A model generated the notes under the pieces. The model worked only from the letters and a program-made list of their open reading frames with translations, made no database searches and had not been told where the DNA came from. The position numbers and the translations under genes are program-made. This document shows, one piece after another, positions 1 to 10,644 of a stretch of DNA of 31,817 bases; position 1 is the first letter of the stretch, and each line of letters starts with the position of its first letter. The stretch is taken from the NCBI RefSeq assembly GCF_008831285.2, contig NW_022205092.1, forward strand, positions 1-31,817, read 5' to 3'. The DNA comes from Nymphaea colorata (Eukaryota; Streptophyta; Magnoliopsida; Nymphaeales; Nymphaeaceae).

Positions 1-74
1 CCCAACCCCAACCCCAACCCCAACCCCAACCCCAACCCCAACCCCAACCCAACCCCAACCCCAACCCCAACCCC
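1..74. repeat. C4A2 telomere
   Basis: The window begins with about twelve CCCCAA units ending in CCCC at 71-74. One unit near positions 47-51 is CCCAA, one C short. C4A2/G4T2 is the telomere of Tetrahymena-type oligohymenophorean ciliates, and the orientation (C-rich strand 5' at the left) is that of a chromosome end. Unique sequence begins at once after position 74 with no subtelomeric repeat. The short unit may be telomerase slippage or a homopolymer read error. Confidence 0.97.
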
Positions 75-243
75 TGCTTATATTCAAAGTCAAATATTAT
101 ATGGAATAATCAATAATCTATAAAACTATTTCAAAAGAACCTAATAGTTTTACCTTATTCTATCATTTTAAGATGGAGAGCAATTATCCTTTAGATATGA
201 TATGTCATTATTTTATATTTTAATTTGCATAAGAATATTAGTA
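75..243. other. subtelomeric spacer / first promoter region
   Basis: This is 169 bp of AT-rich unique DNA between the telomere and the first ATG. I see no repeat, tRNA or coding signal. It must contain the promoter and 5' UTR of the first gene, so this telomere-adjacent control region is very short. Confidence 0.6.
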
Positions 244-1605
244 ATGCTCTAACGACAGCATAGGGATAGTTCTAAGCCAAGCCTATCGGCATAAATCAAA
301 GAGGATTTGGCTCTGGACTTAGAATACGTCAATATCCTACGATAAATAGACCAGTCCTCCTTCTTCCAGTCCACTTCCAAGCACACCCGCATCAGGCTGG
401 AAAGCTGGATTGTCAAACTGAACGATATCACCTCCAACCTTCTCTGGAAACGCAATCGTAATAACTATGCCAAACTGATCAACCTCATCTGTGAATGCTA
501 AGTCGTCGTCGATCCATTCCACTCTCTTCCTCCACAGGGAGATCTTCCCAAGCTCAGCAAACACAAAATCAATAGCATCATCGATGCAGTAGAAAGATAA
601 GTTAAAAATGAAAGTAAAATAGTCAAGCTATCAACTGCCAGCTCAAGAGACTAATACACAATCCAACAGCAATCAAAAGACAAAGATTTTCATAAATAAT
701 CGAAAAGAGAAGAGTCTAGCTTCAAGGAGGAATAGAGTAGCAGCTTCCTTGTTGATAGATTTGTAAATACTGCAGAATTAAGCAATGGAGAGATAAGCTT
801 CGATGCGAAAAATGGATAATATTTGTCAGTTGCTTAGTCTATCAAATAACCGAACTCATCAAAAAAGGCTTATTTTTCAGATATGAAGGACAAGTAGAAT
901 CTTAGAATATCAAACAAGCATTTGCCACCCTTTAAAAAATCTTAGGCAGCTCAAAAGCCCAAGGAAAATGAACATAATCCCAAACATATAGTTGTTAAAC
1001 TGAACATCCCTGCTCAGAGTAATGAAAATAAGCATACTTTTGCTGAAAATAGCCAAGCTTCTGGTGGTCATAATTAGAGTTTTGCTTCATCAGGCTCTTG
1101 CAATTTGATCGAAGAGACTTCTAAAGTATCACTTCAAGGCTTTGAAGATGGCACTTAGCTTCAAAATTATACACTTAAGACTGAAATGTTCGACCAAGAT
1201 ATGGCTATCCAGTTGGAGACTCCAGAAGAAGCATAATGTGATTTTTCAGGAGAGATTAGCTAGAGGTGCCGGGATAAGGAATAAATCTTGAGACAGTAGT
1301 ATTTTTCATGGAAAGCTAAGAAGCATATTGATTCCACACTTTCAGGGATTATCGAGGAAAGTACGTTCAGCAAGCATCCAATCAGATACACGTAATCGAT
1401 ACCATCAAAGCTTCTGTTATCCAAGGATTCGCCTATTGATGCATCTCTTATGTCAATAAAATCTCACCTATCTTCGAATTGGGAGGAGGAATTATAGTTA
1501 AACTCTTATATGAACCTTAGCGAGAGAAACTACAACTATTATTAGTCACATCATGAATTTTATCTCAAAGATATCACAGAAAATTTCAATAATCTCACAG
1601 ATTGA
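244..1605 (+). CDS. DUF4485-domain, Ser/Lys-rich protein
   Basis: Open from ATG at 244 to TGA at 1603-1605, 453 residues with TAA/TAG read as sense; there are about twenty such codons and no intron. Residues about 20-103 match the pattern I know as DUF4485: an acidic LDLEYV start, a WIVKL helix, the NRNNYAKL motif, then PFHSLPPQGDLPKL. That domain occurs at the N terminus of centrosomal and ciliary coiled-coil proteins such as CEP112. The rest is polar, rich in Ser, Lys, Asn and Glu, with no membrane segment, and is probably disordered. A centrosomal or basal-body role is inference from the domain alone. The start is the first ATG after the telomere and the domain follows it directly. In the reverse frames this region shows open but ATG-less stretches, which I take as shadows. 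Confidence 0.8.
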
Positions 1606-1818
1606 TCGCATCTCTATATTTAATTCTAATTAACTTATCAATTTTATCATCTCTTACATTCTTGCATCACCTAATTTTAATCTTTTTCTTTGATAATTTA
1701 TTCTGAATTATTCTTTTCCCTCTTACATAGTTCTACATATCTACTGAAGGTAATGATTATTTACTCAAATAATAAGCCAAATGATAATATCAACTTTTAT
1801 ATCTTATATCAAACTAAA
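1606..1818. other. intergenic spacer between two tandem genes
   Basis: 213 bp of AT-rich sequence with pyrimidine-rich patches around 1640-1720. The frame of the downstream gene stays open upstream of 1819 and contains another ATG near 1753. The hydrophobic leader directly after the ATG at 1819 makes that the better start. No other feature is seen. Confidence 0.5.
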
Positions 1819-4800
1819 ATGAAAATCCAACCTATAATCTTCTGTCTAGTTGCATATCTATCATGCTGTGCGCTCCTATAGCATGAAATAGCACTTTCAC
1901 ACATGCCGCAAACCACAGATTTCGTTTGCTGTCCAGAAACCTACATTTTCGATAATGATGCCCTCGCATGCGTATGCCCACCATCCACCCCCTTCGTCGA
2001 TATTAGTGGAAGATGTGTAGCATGCTCAGCTCCAAAGTACTTTGATAATTAGGCAAAAATATGCATCACTTGTCCAAATATCAAGGTCTATGATAAGACC
2101 CTTCAGACATGTGTATGCCCTTATAAGTTCTATACCGATGAAAGCGACTATTGTCTACCTTGCCTCGAGCCTCGGTACTGGGATTAAAACCAATCAAAAT
2201 GCCTATAATGTCCAGCGAATCAAATTTATGATCAAGATTTATCAGCATGTGCATGTCCAAAGGATACGCCTTTCTATAATAATAAAAATCAATGTGTGGC
2301 ATGCAAACCTCCTCATAAATGGAACGCAGCTCAAAGGATTTGCGTCACCTGTCCCGAAGGATTTGTATTTGATTAATCAGGCGTAGGCTGTGTATGCCCA
2401 CCTAATAAACCGTATCTAGCCAAAAATGGAATATGTGTTTCATGTAATACCAAATGGAATGATAAAGACAGGTCATGTGTTTAATGTAAAATGAACAAAG
2501 AATGGAACATAAAAGCACAAAAATGCGAATGCCCGAAAGATTAGCCGTATGAATTATAAAACGGAAAATGTATGGGATGTAAAGAACCGAATTATTGGTC
2601 AAATAAAAAAAAATTGTGCTTAGCATGTAAAGAAGGATTTGAGATGAATAAATAAAGAGAAGTATGTTAATGCCCTAAGAGTAAGCCTTATCTTGCACTC
2701 AATAACACATGCATTTCTTGCGAGACTGCCTTCGATGAGGTTGCTTTAGACTGTATTATATGTGTAAACGGAACAATTTGGTCCGAAAAAGATCGTTCTT
2801 GTTCATGCCCAGAAGACAGCTACTTAGCCTACAATAATACTTGCATTTCATGTAAGACTCTCTTTGATGAGTAAATACAAAATTGCATCGAATGCTCCAA
2901 CGGTTAGGTTTGGAACTTAAACACTAAAACTTGTGTTTGTCCACCTGAAAAGAAGTATAAAAATGCAAATGGTACATGTGTTGCCTGTCCAAAACCTGAT
3001 TTCTGGGATTCAAAAAATCTAAAATGCTTGAGATGTCCTGCTGGCTTCGAAATAAATCCATAAACCTTAGCTTGTGTATGCCCTAAGAGTAAGCCTTATC
3101 TTGCACTCAATAACACATGCATTTCTTGCGAGACTGCCTTCGATGAGGTTGCTTTAGACTGTATTATATGTGTAAACGGAACAATTTGGTCCGAAAAAGA
3201 TCGTTCTTGTTCATGCCCAGAAGACAGCTACTTAGCCTACAATAATACTTGCATTTCATGTAAGACTCTCTTTGATGAGTAAATACAAAATTGCATCGAA
3301 TGCTCCAACGGTTAGGTTTGGAACTTAAACACTAAAACTTGTGTTTGTCCACCTGAAAAGAAGTATAAAAATGCAAATGGTACATGTGTTGCCTGTCCAA
3401 AACCTGATTTCTGGGATTCAAAAAATCTAAAATGCTTGAGATGTCCTGCTGGCTTCGAAATAAATCCATAAACCTTAGCTTGTGTATGCCCTAAGAGTAA
3501 GCCTTATCTTGCACTCAATAACACATGCATTTCTTGCGAGACTGCCTTCGATGAGGTTGCTTTAGACTGCGTTAAATGCACAAATGAAAAAGTTTGGTCA
3601 TCTAAGGACCAAGACTGTGTTTGTCCACCCGAAAAGAACTTTATCAGCGCAAATGGTACATGTGTTGCCTGTCCAAAACCTGATTTCTGGGATTCAAAAA
3701 ATCTAAAATGCTTGAGATGTCCTGCTGGCTTCGAAATAAATCCATAAACCTTAGCTTGTGTATGCCCTAAGAGTAAGCCTTATCTTGCACTCAATAACAC
3801 ATGCATTTCTTGCGAGACTGCCTTCGATGAGGTTGCTTTAGACTGTATTATATGTGTAAACGGAACAATTTGGTCCGAAAAAGATCGTTCTTGTTCATGC
3901 CCAGAAGACAGCTACTTAGCCTACAATAATACTTGCATTTCATGTAAGACTCTCTTTGATGAGTAAATACAAAATTGCATCGAATGCTCCAACGGTTAGG
4001 TTTGGAACTTAAACACTAAAACTTGTGTTTGTCCACCTGAAAAGAAGTATAAAAATGCAAATGGTACATGTGTTGCCTGTCCAAAACCTGATTTCTGGGA
4101 TTCAAAAAATCTAAAATGCTTGAGATGTCCTGCTGGCTTCGAAATAAATCCATAAACCTTAGCTTGTGTATGCCCTAAGAGTAAGCCTTATCTTGCACTC
4201 AATAACACATGCATTTCTTGCGAGACTGCCTTCGATGAGGTTGCTTTAGACTGCGTTAAATGCACAAATGAAAAAGTTTGGTCATCTAAGGACCAAGACT
4301 GTGTTTGTCCACCCGAAAAGAACTTTATCAGCGCAAATGGTACATGTGTTGCCTGTCCAAAACCTGATTTCTGGGATTCAAAAAATCTAAAATGCTTGAG
4401 ATGTCCTGCTGGCTTCGAAATAAATCCATAAACCTTAGCTTGTGTATGCCCTAAGAGTAAGCCTTATCTTGCACTCAATAACACATGCATTTCTTGCGAG
4501 ACTGCCTTCGATGAGGTTGCTTTAGACTGCGTTAAATGCACAAATGAAAAAGTTTGGTCATCTAAGGACCAAGACTGTGTTTGTCCACCCGAAAAGAACT
4601 TTATCAGCGCAAATGGTACATGTGTTGCCTGTCCAAAACCTGATTTCTGGGATTCAAAAAATCTAAAATGCTTGAGATGTCCTGCTGGCTTCGAAATAAA
4701 TCCATAAACCTTAGCTTGTGTATGCCCTAAGAGTAAGCCTTATCTTGCACTCAATAACACATGCATTTCTTGCGAGACTGCCTTCGATGAGGTTGCTTTA

Positions 4801-7581
4801 GACTGTATTATATGTGTAAACGGAACAATTTGGTCCGAAAAAGATCGTTCTTGTTCATGCCCAGAAGACAGCTACTTAGCCTACAATAATACTTGCATTT
4901 CATGTAAGACTCTCTTTGATGAGTAAATACAAAATTGCATCGAATGCTCCAACGGTTAGGTTTGGAACTTAAACACTAAAACTTGTGTTTGTCCACCTGA
5001 AAAGAAGTATAAAAATGCAAATGGTACATGTGTTGCCTGTCCAAAACCTGATTTCTGGGATTCAAAAAATCTAAAATGCTTGAGATGTCCTGCTGGCTTC
5101 GAAATAAATCCATAAACCTTAGCTTGTGTATGCCCTAAGAGTAAGCCTTATCTTGCACTCAATAACACATGCATTTCTTGCGAGACTGCCTTCGATGAGG
5201 TTGCTTTAGACTGCGTTAAATGCACAAATGAAAAAGTTTGGTCATCTAAGGACCAAGACTGTGTTTGTCCACCCGAAAAGAACTTTATCAGCGCAAATGG
5301 TACATGTGTTGCCTGTCCAAAACCTGATTTCTGGGATTCAAAAAATCTAAAATGCTTGAGATGTCCTGCTGGCTTCGAAATAAATCCATAAACCTTAGCT
5401 TGTGTATGCCCTAAGAGTAAGCCTTATCTTGCACTCAATAACACATGCATTTCTTGCGAGACTGCCTTCGATGAGGTTGCTTTAGACTGTATTATATGTG
5501 TAAACGGAACAATTTGGTCCGAAAAAGATCGTTCTTGTTCATGCCCAGAAGACAGCTACTTAGCCTACAATAATACTTGCATTTCATGTAAGACTCTCTT
5601 TGATGAGTAAATACAAAATTGCATCGAATGCTCCAACGGTTAGGTTTGGAACTTAAACACTAAAACTTGTGTTTGTCCACCTGAAAAGAAGTATAAAAAT
5701 GCAAATGGTACATGTGTTGCCTGTCCAAAACCTGATTTCTGGGATTCAAAAAATCTAAAATGCTTGAGATGTCCTGCTGGCTTCGAAATAAATCCATAAA
5801 CCTTAGCTTGTGTATGCCCTAAGAGTAAGCCTTATCTTGCACTCAATAACACATGCATTTCTTGCGAGACTGCCTTCGATGAGGTTGCTTTAGACTGCGT
5901 TAAATGCACAAATGAAAAAGTTTGGTCATCTAAGGACCAAGACTGTGTTTGTCCACCCGAAAAGAACTTTATCAGCGCAAATGGTACATGTGTTGCCTGT
6001 CCAAAACCTGATTTCTGGGATTCAAAAAATCTAAAATGCTTGAGATGTCCTGCTGGCTTCGAAATAAATCCATAAACCTTAGCTTGTGTATGCCCTAAGA
6101 GTAAGCCTTATCTTGCACTCAATAACACATGCATTTCTTGCGAGACTGCCTTCGATGAGGTTGCTTTAGACTGTATTATATGTGTAAACGGAACAATTTG
6201 GTCCGAAAAAGATCGTTCTTGTTCATGCCCAGAAGACAGCTACTTAGCCTACAATAATACTTGCATTTCATGTAAGACTCTCTTTGATGAGTAAATACAA
6301 AATTGCATCGAATGCTCCAACGGTTAGGTTTGGAACTTAAACACTAAAACTTGTGTTTGTCCACCTGAAAAGAAGTATAAAAATGCAAATGGTACATGTG
6401 TTGCCTGTCCAAAACCTGATTTCTGGGATTCAAAAAATCTAAAATGCTTGAGATGTCCTGCTGGCTTCGAAATAAATCCATAAACCTTAGCTTGTGTATG
6501 CCCTAAGAGTAAGCCTTATCTTGCACTCAATAACACATGCATTTCTTGCGAGACTGCCTTCGATGAGGTTGCTTTAGACTGCGTTAAATGCACAAATGAA
6601 AAAGTTTGGTCATCTAAGGACCAAGACTGTGTTTGTCCACCCGAAAAGAACTTTATCAGCGCAAATGGTACATGTGTTGCCTGTCCAAAACCTGATTTCT
6701 GGGATTCAAAAAATCTAAAATGCTTGAGATGTCCTGCTGGCTTCGAAATAAATCCATAAACCTTAGCTTGTGTATGCCCTAAGAGTAAGCCTTATCTTGC
6801 ACTCAATAACACATGCATTTCTTGCGAGACTGCCTTCGATGAGGTTGCTTTAGACTGCGTTAAATGCACAAATGAAAAAGTTTGGTCATCTAAGGACCAA
6901 GACTGTGTTTGTCCACCCGAAAAGAACTTTATCAGCGCAAATGGTACATGTGTTGCCTGTCCAAAACCTGATTTCTGGGATTCAAAAAATCTAAAATGCT
7001 TGAGATGTCCTGCTGGCTTCGAAATAAATCCATAAACACTTAAATGTTCCTGTCCACCTTCAGCTCCCTATCTTGCTTCAAACCATACATGTATCCCTTG
7101 TCTTCCACCTTTTGTCTTTAACTAAACTCTTTCATAATGTGCTCCTTGTCCTTTCAATACTCATTATGATCCTTCTACTTCTAAATGCATTTGCTGTCCT
7201 GAAGGATATGTCTTCAATAGCATTTCTTTGAAATGCTATTGCCCTCCCTAACGCCCTTATTAATTTAATAAGACATGCATTTCATGCCTTTCTCCATCAG
7301 CTTGGGACTCTACTTCACGCTAATGTATCACTTGTCCTTCAGGTACAACATATAGTCATGACAAAGGATGTGTATGTCCTTCCTAGACGCCTATCTTTGA
7401 CAAAAATGCTAATAAATGTATTAAATGCAGTTAGTAGACTCCGATTTGGAACGGAAGAATCTGTGTAGCATGTCCTTCAACATCTATTTATGACCCAATC
7501 AAAGGATTCTGTGTCAATTGTCCTTAATCAATGGTCTACAATCTTGAATCCCACTAATGCGAATAATCAGCCGAATAGTGA
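1819..7581 (+). CDS. secreted Cys-rich repeat protein (EGF/furin-like modules)
   Basis: Reads from ATG 1819 to TGA 7579-7581, 1,920 residues, no intron. It begins with a signal peptide (MKIQPIIFCLVAYLSCCALL). The rest is a chain of about 45-residue modules of the form C-P-x(n)-Y-x(n)-N-x-T-C-x2-C-x(n)-C-x2-C-x(n)-C-x-C, with repeated N-x-T glycosylation sites. The modules at about 1900-2670 and 7051-7581 are diverged; those at 2671-7050 form an almost perfect array of two unit types. No C-terminal membrane anchor or GPI-type tail is visible, so the product looks secreted. The architecture resembles ciliate surface and extracellular Cys-rich proteins, but I cannot assign a family. In a peritrich, a pellicle or stalk/lorica matrix role is possible (inference). 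In-frame UAR codons lie between cysteines (C-UAR-C), beside CIEC spelled with GAA in the same gene. Confidence 0.9.
2671..7050 (+). repeat. mosaic tandem array of 408-bp (A) and 276-bp (B) units
   Basis: Thirteen units start at 2671 A, 3079 A, 3487 B, 3763 A, 4171 B, 4447 B, 4723 A, 5131 B, 5407 A, 5815 B, 6091 A, 6499 B and 6775 B (ends 7050). Each begins with tgccctaagagtaagcc. A encodes 136 residues (modules of 45+44+47); B encodes 92 (two modules). A and B share the first 28 residues and the last module almost exactly. B replaces the middle of A with a different CTNEKVWSSKDQDC segment, and its last module starts CPPEKNFISANGTC instead of CPPEKKYKNANGTC. Copies of one type look identical at nucleotide level by eye, including synonymous sites. 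Both lengths are multiples of three, so any copy-number change keeps the frame. Confidence 0.95.
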
Positions 7582-7617
7582 TAGATTTATTTATTCATAA
7601 TTTATCGTAAGATAAAA

Positions 7618-8124
7618 TCAATAAGATATCTCAAATTTATCGTTTCCTTGGTTTTATTCATACTAAAGTACAGTCATTGTCTGGTTTTCAAGCTTCAAGC
7701 TGATCAACAATCCCATGATAGTCAGATAAACTGCACTCCATACCAAGAAGTATATTTGCAAAAAGAATTAATGTGGCTCGTTTAGAGGGCTTACTCCTTA
7801 TTTTCTAAAATCAAGATTCAAGAGAACTGACCAAGCATAAAGGGCTAAATTGAATAAAAGGAAAACCATGATTAAAGCTATATGAATTTGGCCTATCGTT
7901 GTAGCGCATAGCCTTTTAAAGATTTACATACCGATTGTTTTAAACACGAGTTCCACACATGATATGACCAGTACTGCTATTTAGAACATATGTAGTTCAT
8001 GACTGTGGGTAAATACTGGGTCAATTTGGTATCCAAGCAAGATAATCGTTGAGATGAGTATCGATATTGTTATTATGAAGACTGGTGATTTTTTGTCGAA
8101 AAATTATCTGATAATTTCAAACAT
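7618..8124 (-). CDS. four-helix membrane protein, unknown family
   Basis: Reads on the minus strand from ATG at 8124 to TGA at 7618, 168 residues, no intron, with seven in-frame UAR codons. Four hydrophobic stretches are clear: residues about 12-33 (SPVFIITISILISTIILLG), 43-65 (IAVLVISCVELVFKTIG), 77-101 (IHIALIMVFLLFNLALYAW) and 120-143 (IYFLVWSAVYLTIMGLLISL). Short acidic and polar tails flank them. The second helix carries a Glu and a Lys in a pattern faintly like a voltage-sensor S2, but there is no S4 arginine ladder, so I do not call it a channel. The 3' end converges on the Cys-rich gene with 36 bp between the two stops. The start lies 40 bp downstream of the CIAO2 stop. Confidence 0.8.
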
Positions 8125-8164
8125 TTAATATTATAACCATAGAGCTCATGGATGATCAAACTCA

Positions 8165-8653
8165 TCAAAACGAATAATCGAATCTATCAGAATTGCGGAA
8201 GCCTCTTTTAATAATGTTCAAAATGTTGGGATTTTCTGTGGCAGCAGCAACTCTCTCTTTATCGTTGATTTGCTTATTGATGTCAAGCTCCTTGACATGT
8301 GTGGTTGGTGTGATTTTAACGGTGACTTTCATGGTTCTTGGTAAATTGTTGATTAGCTTCACCTTGATCATAAGACCGATAATTTGGGCCATTGAGCAGT
8401 GAGGAATGGTAGGAGTGTAGTTGATTTATACTTATTTGTTCGGCTTCACCACACATCTCTCAAAGCTTACCACTCCGAGTTGCTCAAGTGTAAGTGGGTA
8501 TTAAGGATCATTGATATTTCTAATCAACTCGTAGACTTCATATTGGTCGAAGGGGTCATCGATCTAATCGTCGAATTATACCTTTTTGCGTTCTTTGACT
8601 TCGTCGAAGCAGAGTTGATATGATTAGTGAAGTTTTGGTTGGGGATTCTCCAT
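8165..8653 (-). CDS. CIAO2/FAM96 (MIP18 family) cytosolic Fe-S assembly protein
   Basis: Minus strand, ATG 8653 to TGA 8165, 162 residues, no intron. The family is unmistakable: a DDPFDQYEVYELIRNINDP segment, then YPLTLEQLGVV, the near-invariant TPTIPHCSMA with the reactive Cys at residue 86, IGLMIKVKLINNLP, and VNKQ/DKERVAAA-type DINKQINDKERVAAA near the C terminus. In animals and yeast these proteins work with MMS19 and CIAO1 in the targeting complex that puts Fe-S clusters on cytosolic and nuclear enzymes. Length and domain coverage are normal. Codon 51 (8501-8503) is TAA where the family has the conserved Glu of NDPE(H/K)P, which makes this gene a direct test of the code. It lies 35 bp downstream of the TPR-like gene on the same strand. 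Confidence 0.96.
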
Positions 8654-8688
8654 CAGAACAATTAAACAATAATAATATTATACAACAA

Positions 8689-10592
8689 TCATTTGCCAGA
8701 TTTCGGGATGTTGTTGGGGCTCTTGCCTTGGCGAATGAAGCGAATTTCATTTGTTGCGCCAATATCACTCTTCTTTAGCTATGATTTCTTTTCACTACTT
8801 CTCAGACTTTTCTTATCTCTTTCACCTTTGTTTGTACGTGATAGTGTTCCACCATTTCCTTTGAAGCCATACTCATGCTATGATCTGACTGCATTTGCAA
8901 TCTTTTTTTCGTTGCTGTATTCACTTATAGGCTTTGATGCGCTTTTCTTTTTATTTTTGCTTTTACTTCGAGAGGTTGGGATCTGAGGCTTGATGGATTA
9001 TGTTTGGTTATGAGACTTTTTTATGCTAAGGGGAGATTGCAAGCCTTATTTGGTTCGAGATTAACCTTTCTTTTTAGATTTCGATTTTTTGTTTACTGAT
9101 TTTCCTTGCTGTTTACTCTTGCTCTCCTTTCTTTGGCGTTGCGAATCGGCTATATTCTTAAATTTTTGCTTGATTGAGTTTTGATCCTTGATTTCCTGCG
9201 AACTTTTTATCTTTGGCTTTGACCTTTTGAGCTGATTGTGAAGAGAAGGACTAACAGAATGCAGATTTGTATCTGTTAATTTGACAGAACTTTTATAATT
9301 ATGATTCTAGCTTTCTTCTTTATGTTTCTTTCTATATAAACTGCTGATCTCTAAATGAATCTCATCATCATGCTCTAAGGTATTGGACATTTCTTCACTT
9401 AGGGTGCTCTAACTTACATGGGTAAGATCTATTTGATAATGATTTTTGTAGCTATTGAGTATGTGCTAGAGATAGACTGTTTCGTATGGAACGTAAAGGG
9501 CTACAGTTATCACAGCGATTAGATGGTGGAGTTGTGATGATTTGAACTCAGTTGAGCCTCGTTTTTAAGGATTCTATGCCCCATACCTTCCGTTAGCAAT
9601 CAACCTCAGTTAGGTCGCCATAGTAAAATGAGCTATCGAGATATACAAGGCTTTGAAGATCTTGCTGAGAGGAGTAAGCTCTTCTTTAAGCCATTTTCTA
9701 TCGATGTTTTAGGGGACCATTTGTGGGTATACCTGCATCACACTTCCTATGGAAAATTATTGCAGTTGCTGTTTTTACTTAGAATCTAGTAAATTATAGC
9801 TAAACTTGATCTTTTTCTGAAACATACCGATGCTCTTCTTGGCTTTGTTCATAAATCTTTCCACATTTTGGTCAATATCACATGCTTCTTCTTTAAAATC
9901 TTTGATATTTTTCAACTCAAGCAGCATATTTTTCTACAACTCCGTATGATACTTCATACCGATAAAGTTTTCATACTCATGCAATTCCTCACAGATTTAT
10001 TTTAATATATCGAGAGCTTTTGATGCTGCATTGAGGCTATTTTAATGTCTTTTTAATTGCGAGCTGACTGCACAAAACTGAAGATAATAACTCATCAATT
10101 TCAGTTTATTTTGCAACATTACTGCTAATTTTTGCGATTCTACAGACTTATCATCCAGTATTTCTTCGCATAAGTTGAAACCTTCTTCACCCTAGAGAAA
10201 TGAAGTTATATTGTAGATGATAGCCTCCAGATAGTCTGCTGACTTATCGAGTTCCCACATTCGCTGGTAGATACAGGCCTCGTTGTGAAGGGTGGTTATT
10301 ATGAGTGACCTTTCAATCGTTTTTCCACAATTTGCAGCGTATTCCAATGTCACTTAGGCTTCATTAAGAAAGACAATAGCCTCGTAGAACTCCTCTCTAT
10401 CGATACATTTGCATCCTTCTTTATTGAAATATTTCAGCTTCTCCGCAAGTTTGTCTGGATATCGTGATTTTTACCATCGTCATTGACAAGCTCAAACAGC
10501 TCGGACTTCGGAAGCGCAATTTACTTTTTAAGAGTGCTCAGCTTGATCTCGTCGTAACTGTCCTCGAGATGATCCTGTCCTTTTTTGTCCAT
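8689..10592 (-). CDS. TPR-like ciliate protein with basic Ser/Lys-rich tail
   Basis: Minus strand, ATG 10592, TGA 8689, one 20-nt intron at 10455-10474. Exons of 118 and 1,766 nt give exactly 628 codons (627 residues). After an acidic N terminus comes a helical region of paired helices (residues about 35-260: LNEAEVTLEYA, LHNEACIYQRMWELDKSADY, CAVSSQLKRHENSLNAASKAL). This resembles the TPR-like proteins that are abundant in Tetrahymena and Paramecium and have no known function. A second conserved-looking stretch (MVPENIDRKWLKEELTPLSKIFKALY) follows near residues 285-315. The last 200 residues are a basic, low-complexity Ser/Lys tail. The intron is needed because the first exon runs into a TGA without it. 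Function is unknown. Confidence 0.85.
10455..10474 (-). other. 20-nt intron in TPR-like gene
   Basis: GTAAAAATCACGATATCCAG on the minus strand. Reading through it gives a TGA seven codons after the 5' splice site. Removing it restores the frame and makes the CDS length divisible by three. Confidence 0.9.
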
Positions 10593-10644
10593 GCTTGCTT
10601 AAAAACGAATTATTATCAATAAATATGGACTTGAAGAATAATTA

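Noticed and set aside
205-633. Minus-strand ORF over the first gene
   Set aside because: It lacks an ATG and a family match; the plus strand gives a full ATG-to-TGA frame with a DUF4485 pattern.
2671-7050. CRISPR or satellite array
   Set aside because: The units are 408 and 276 bp, in frame and fully coding for Cys-rich modules; there are no short repeats with unique spacers.
7618-8124. Voltage-gated channel fragment
   Set aside because: Four helices and one acidic residue in helix 2 are suggestive, but there is no S4 charge ladder and no pore.
8693-8986. 97-codon hydrophobic plus-strand ORF
   Set aside because: Its Leu/Phe/Ser richness is the mirror of the Lys/Ser-rich tail of the minus-strand TPR-like gene.
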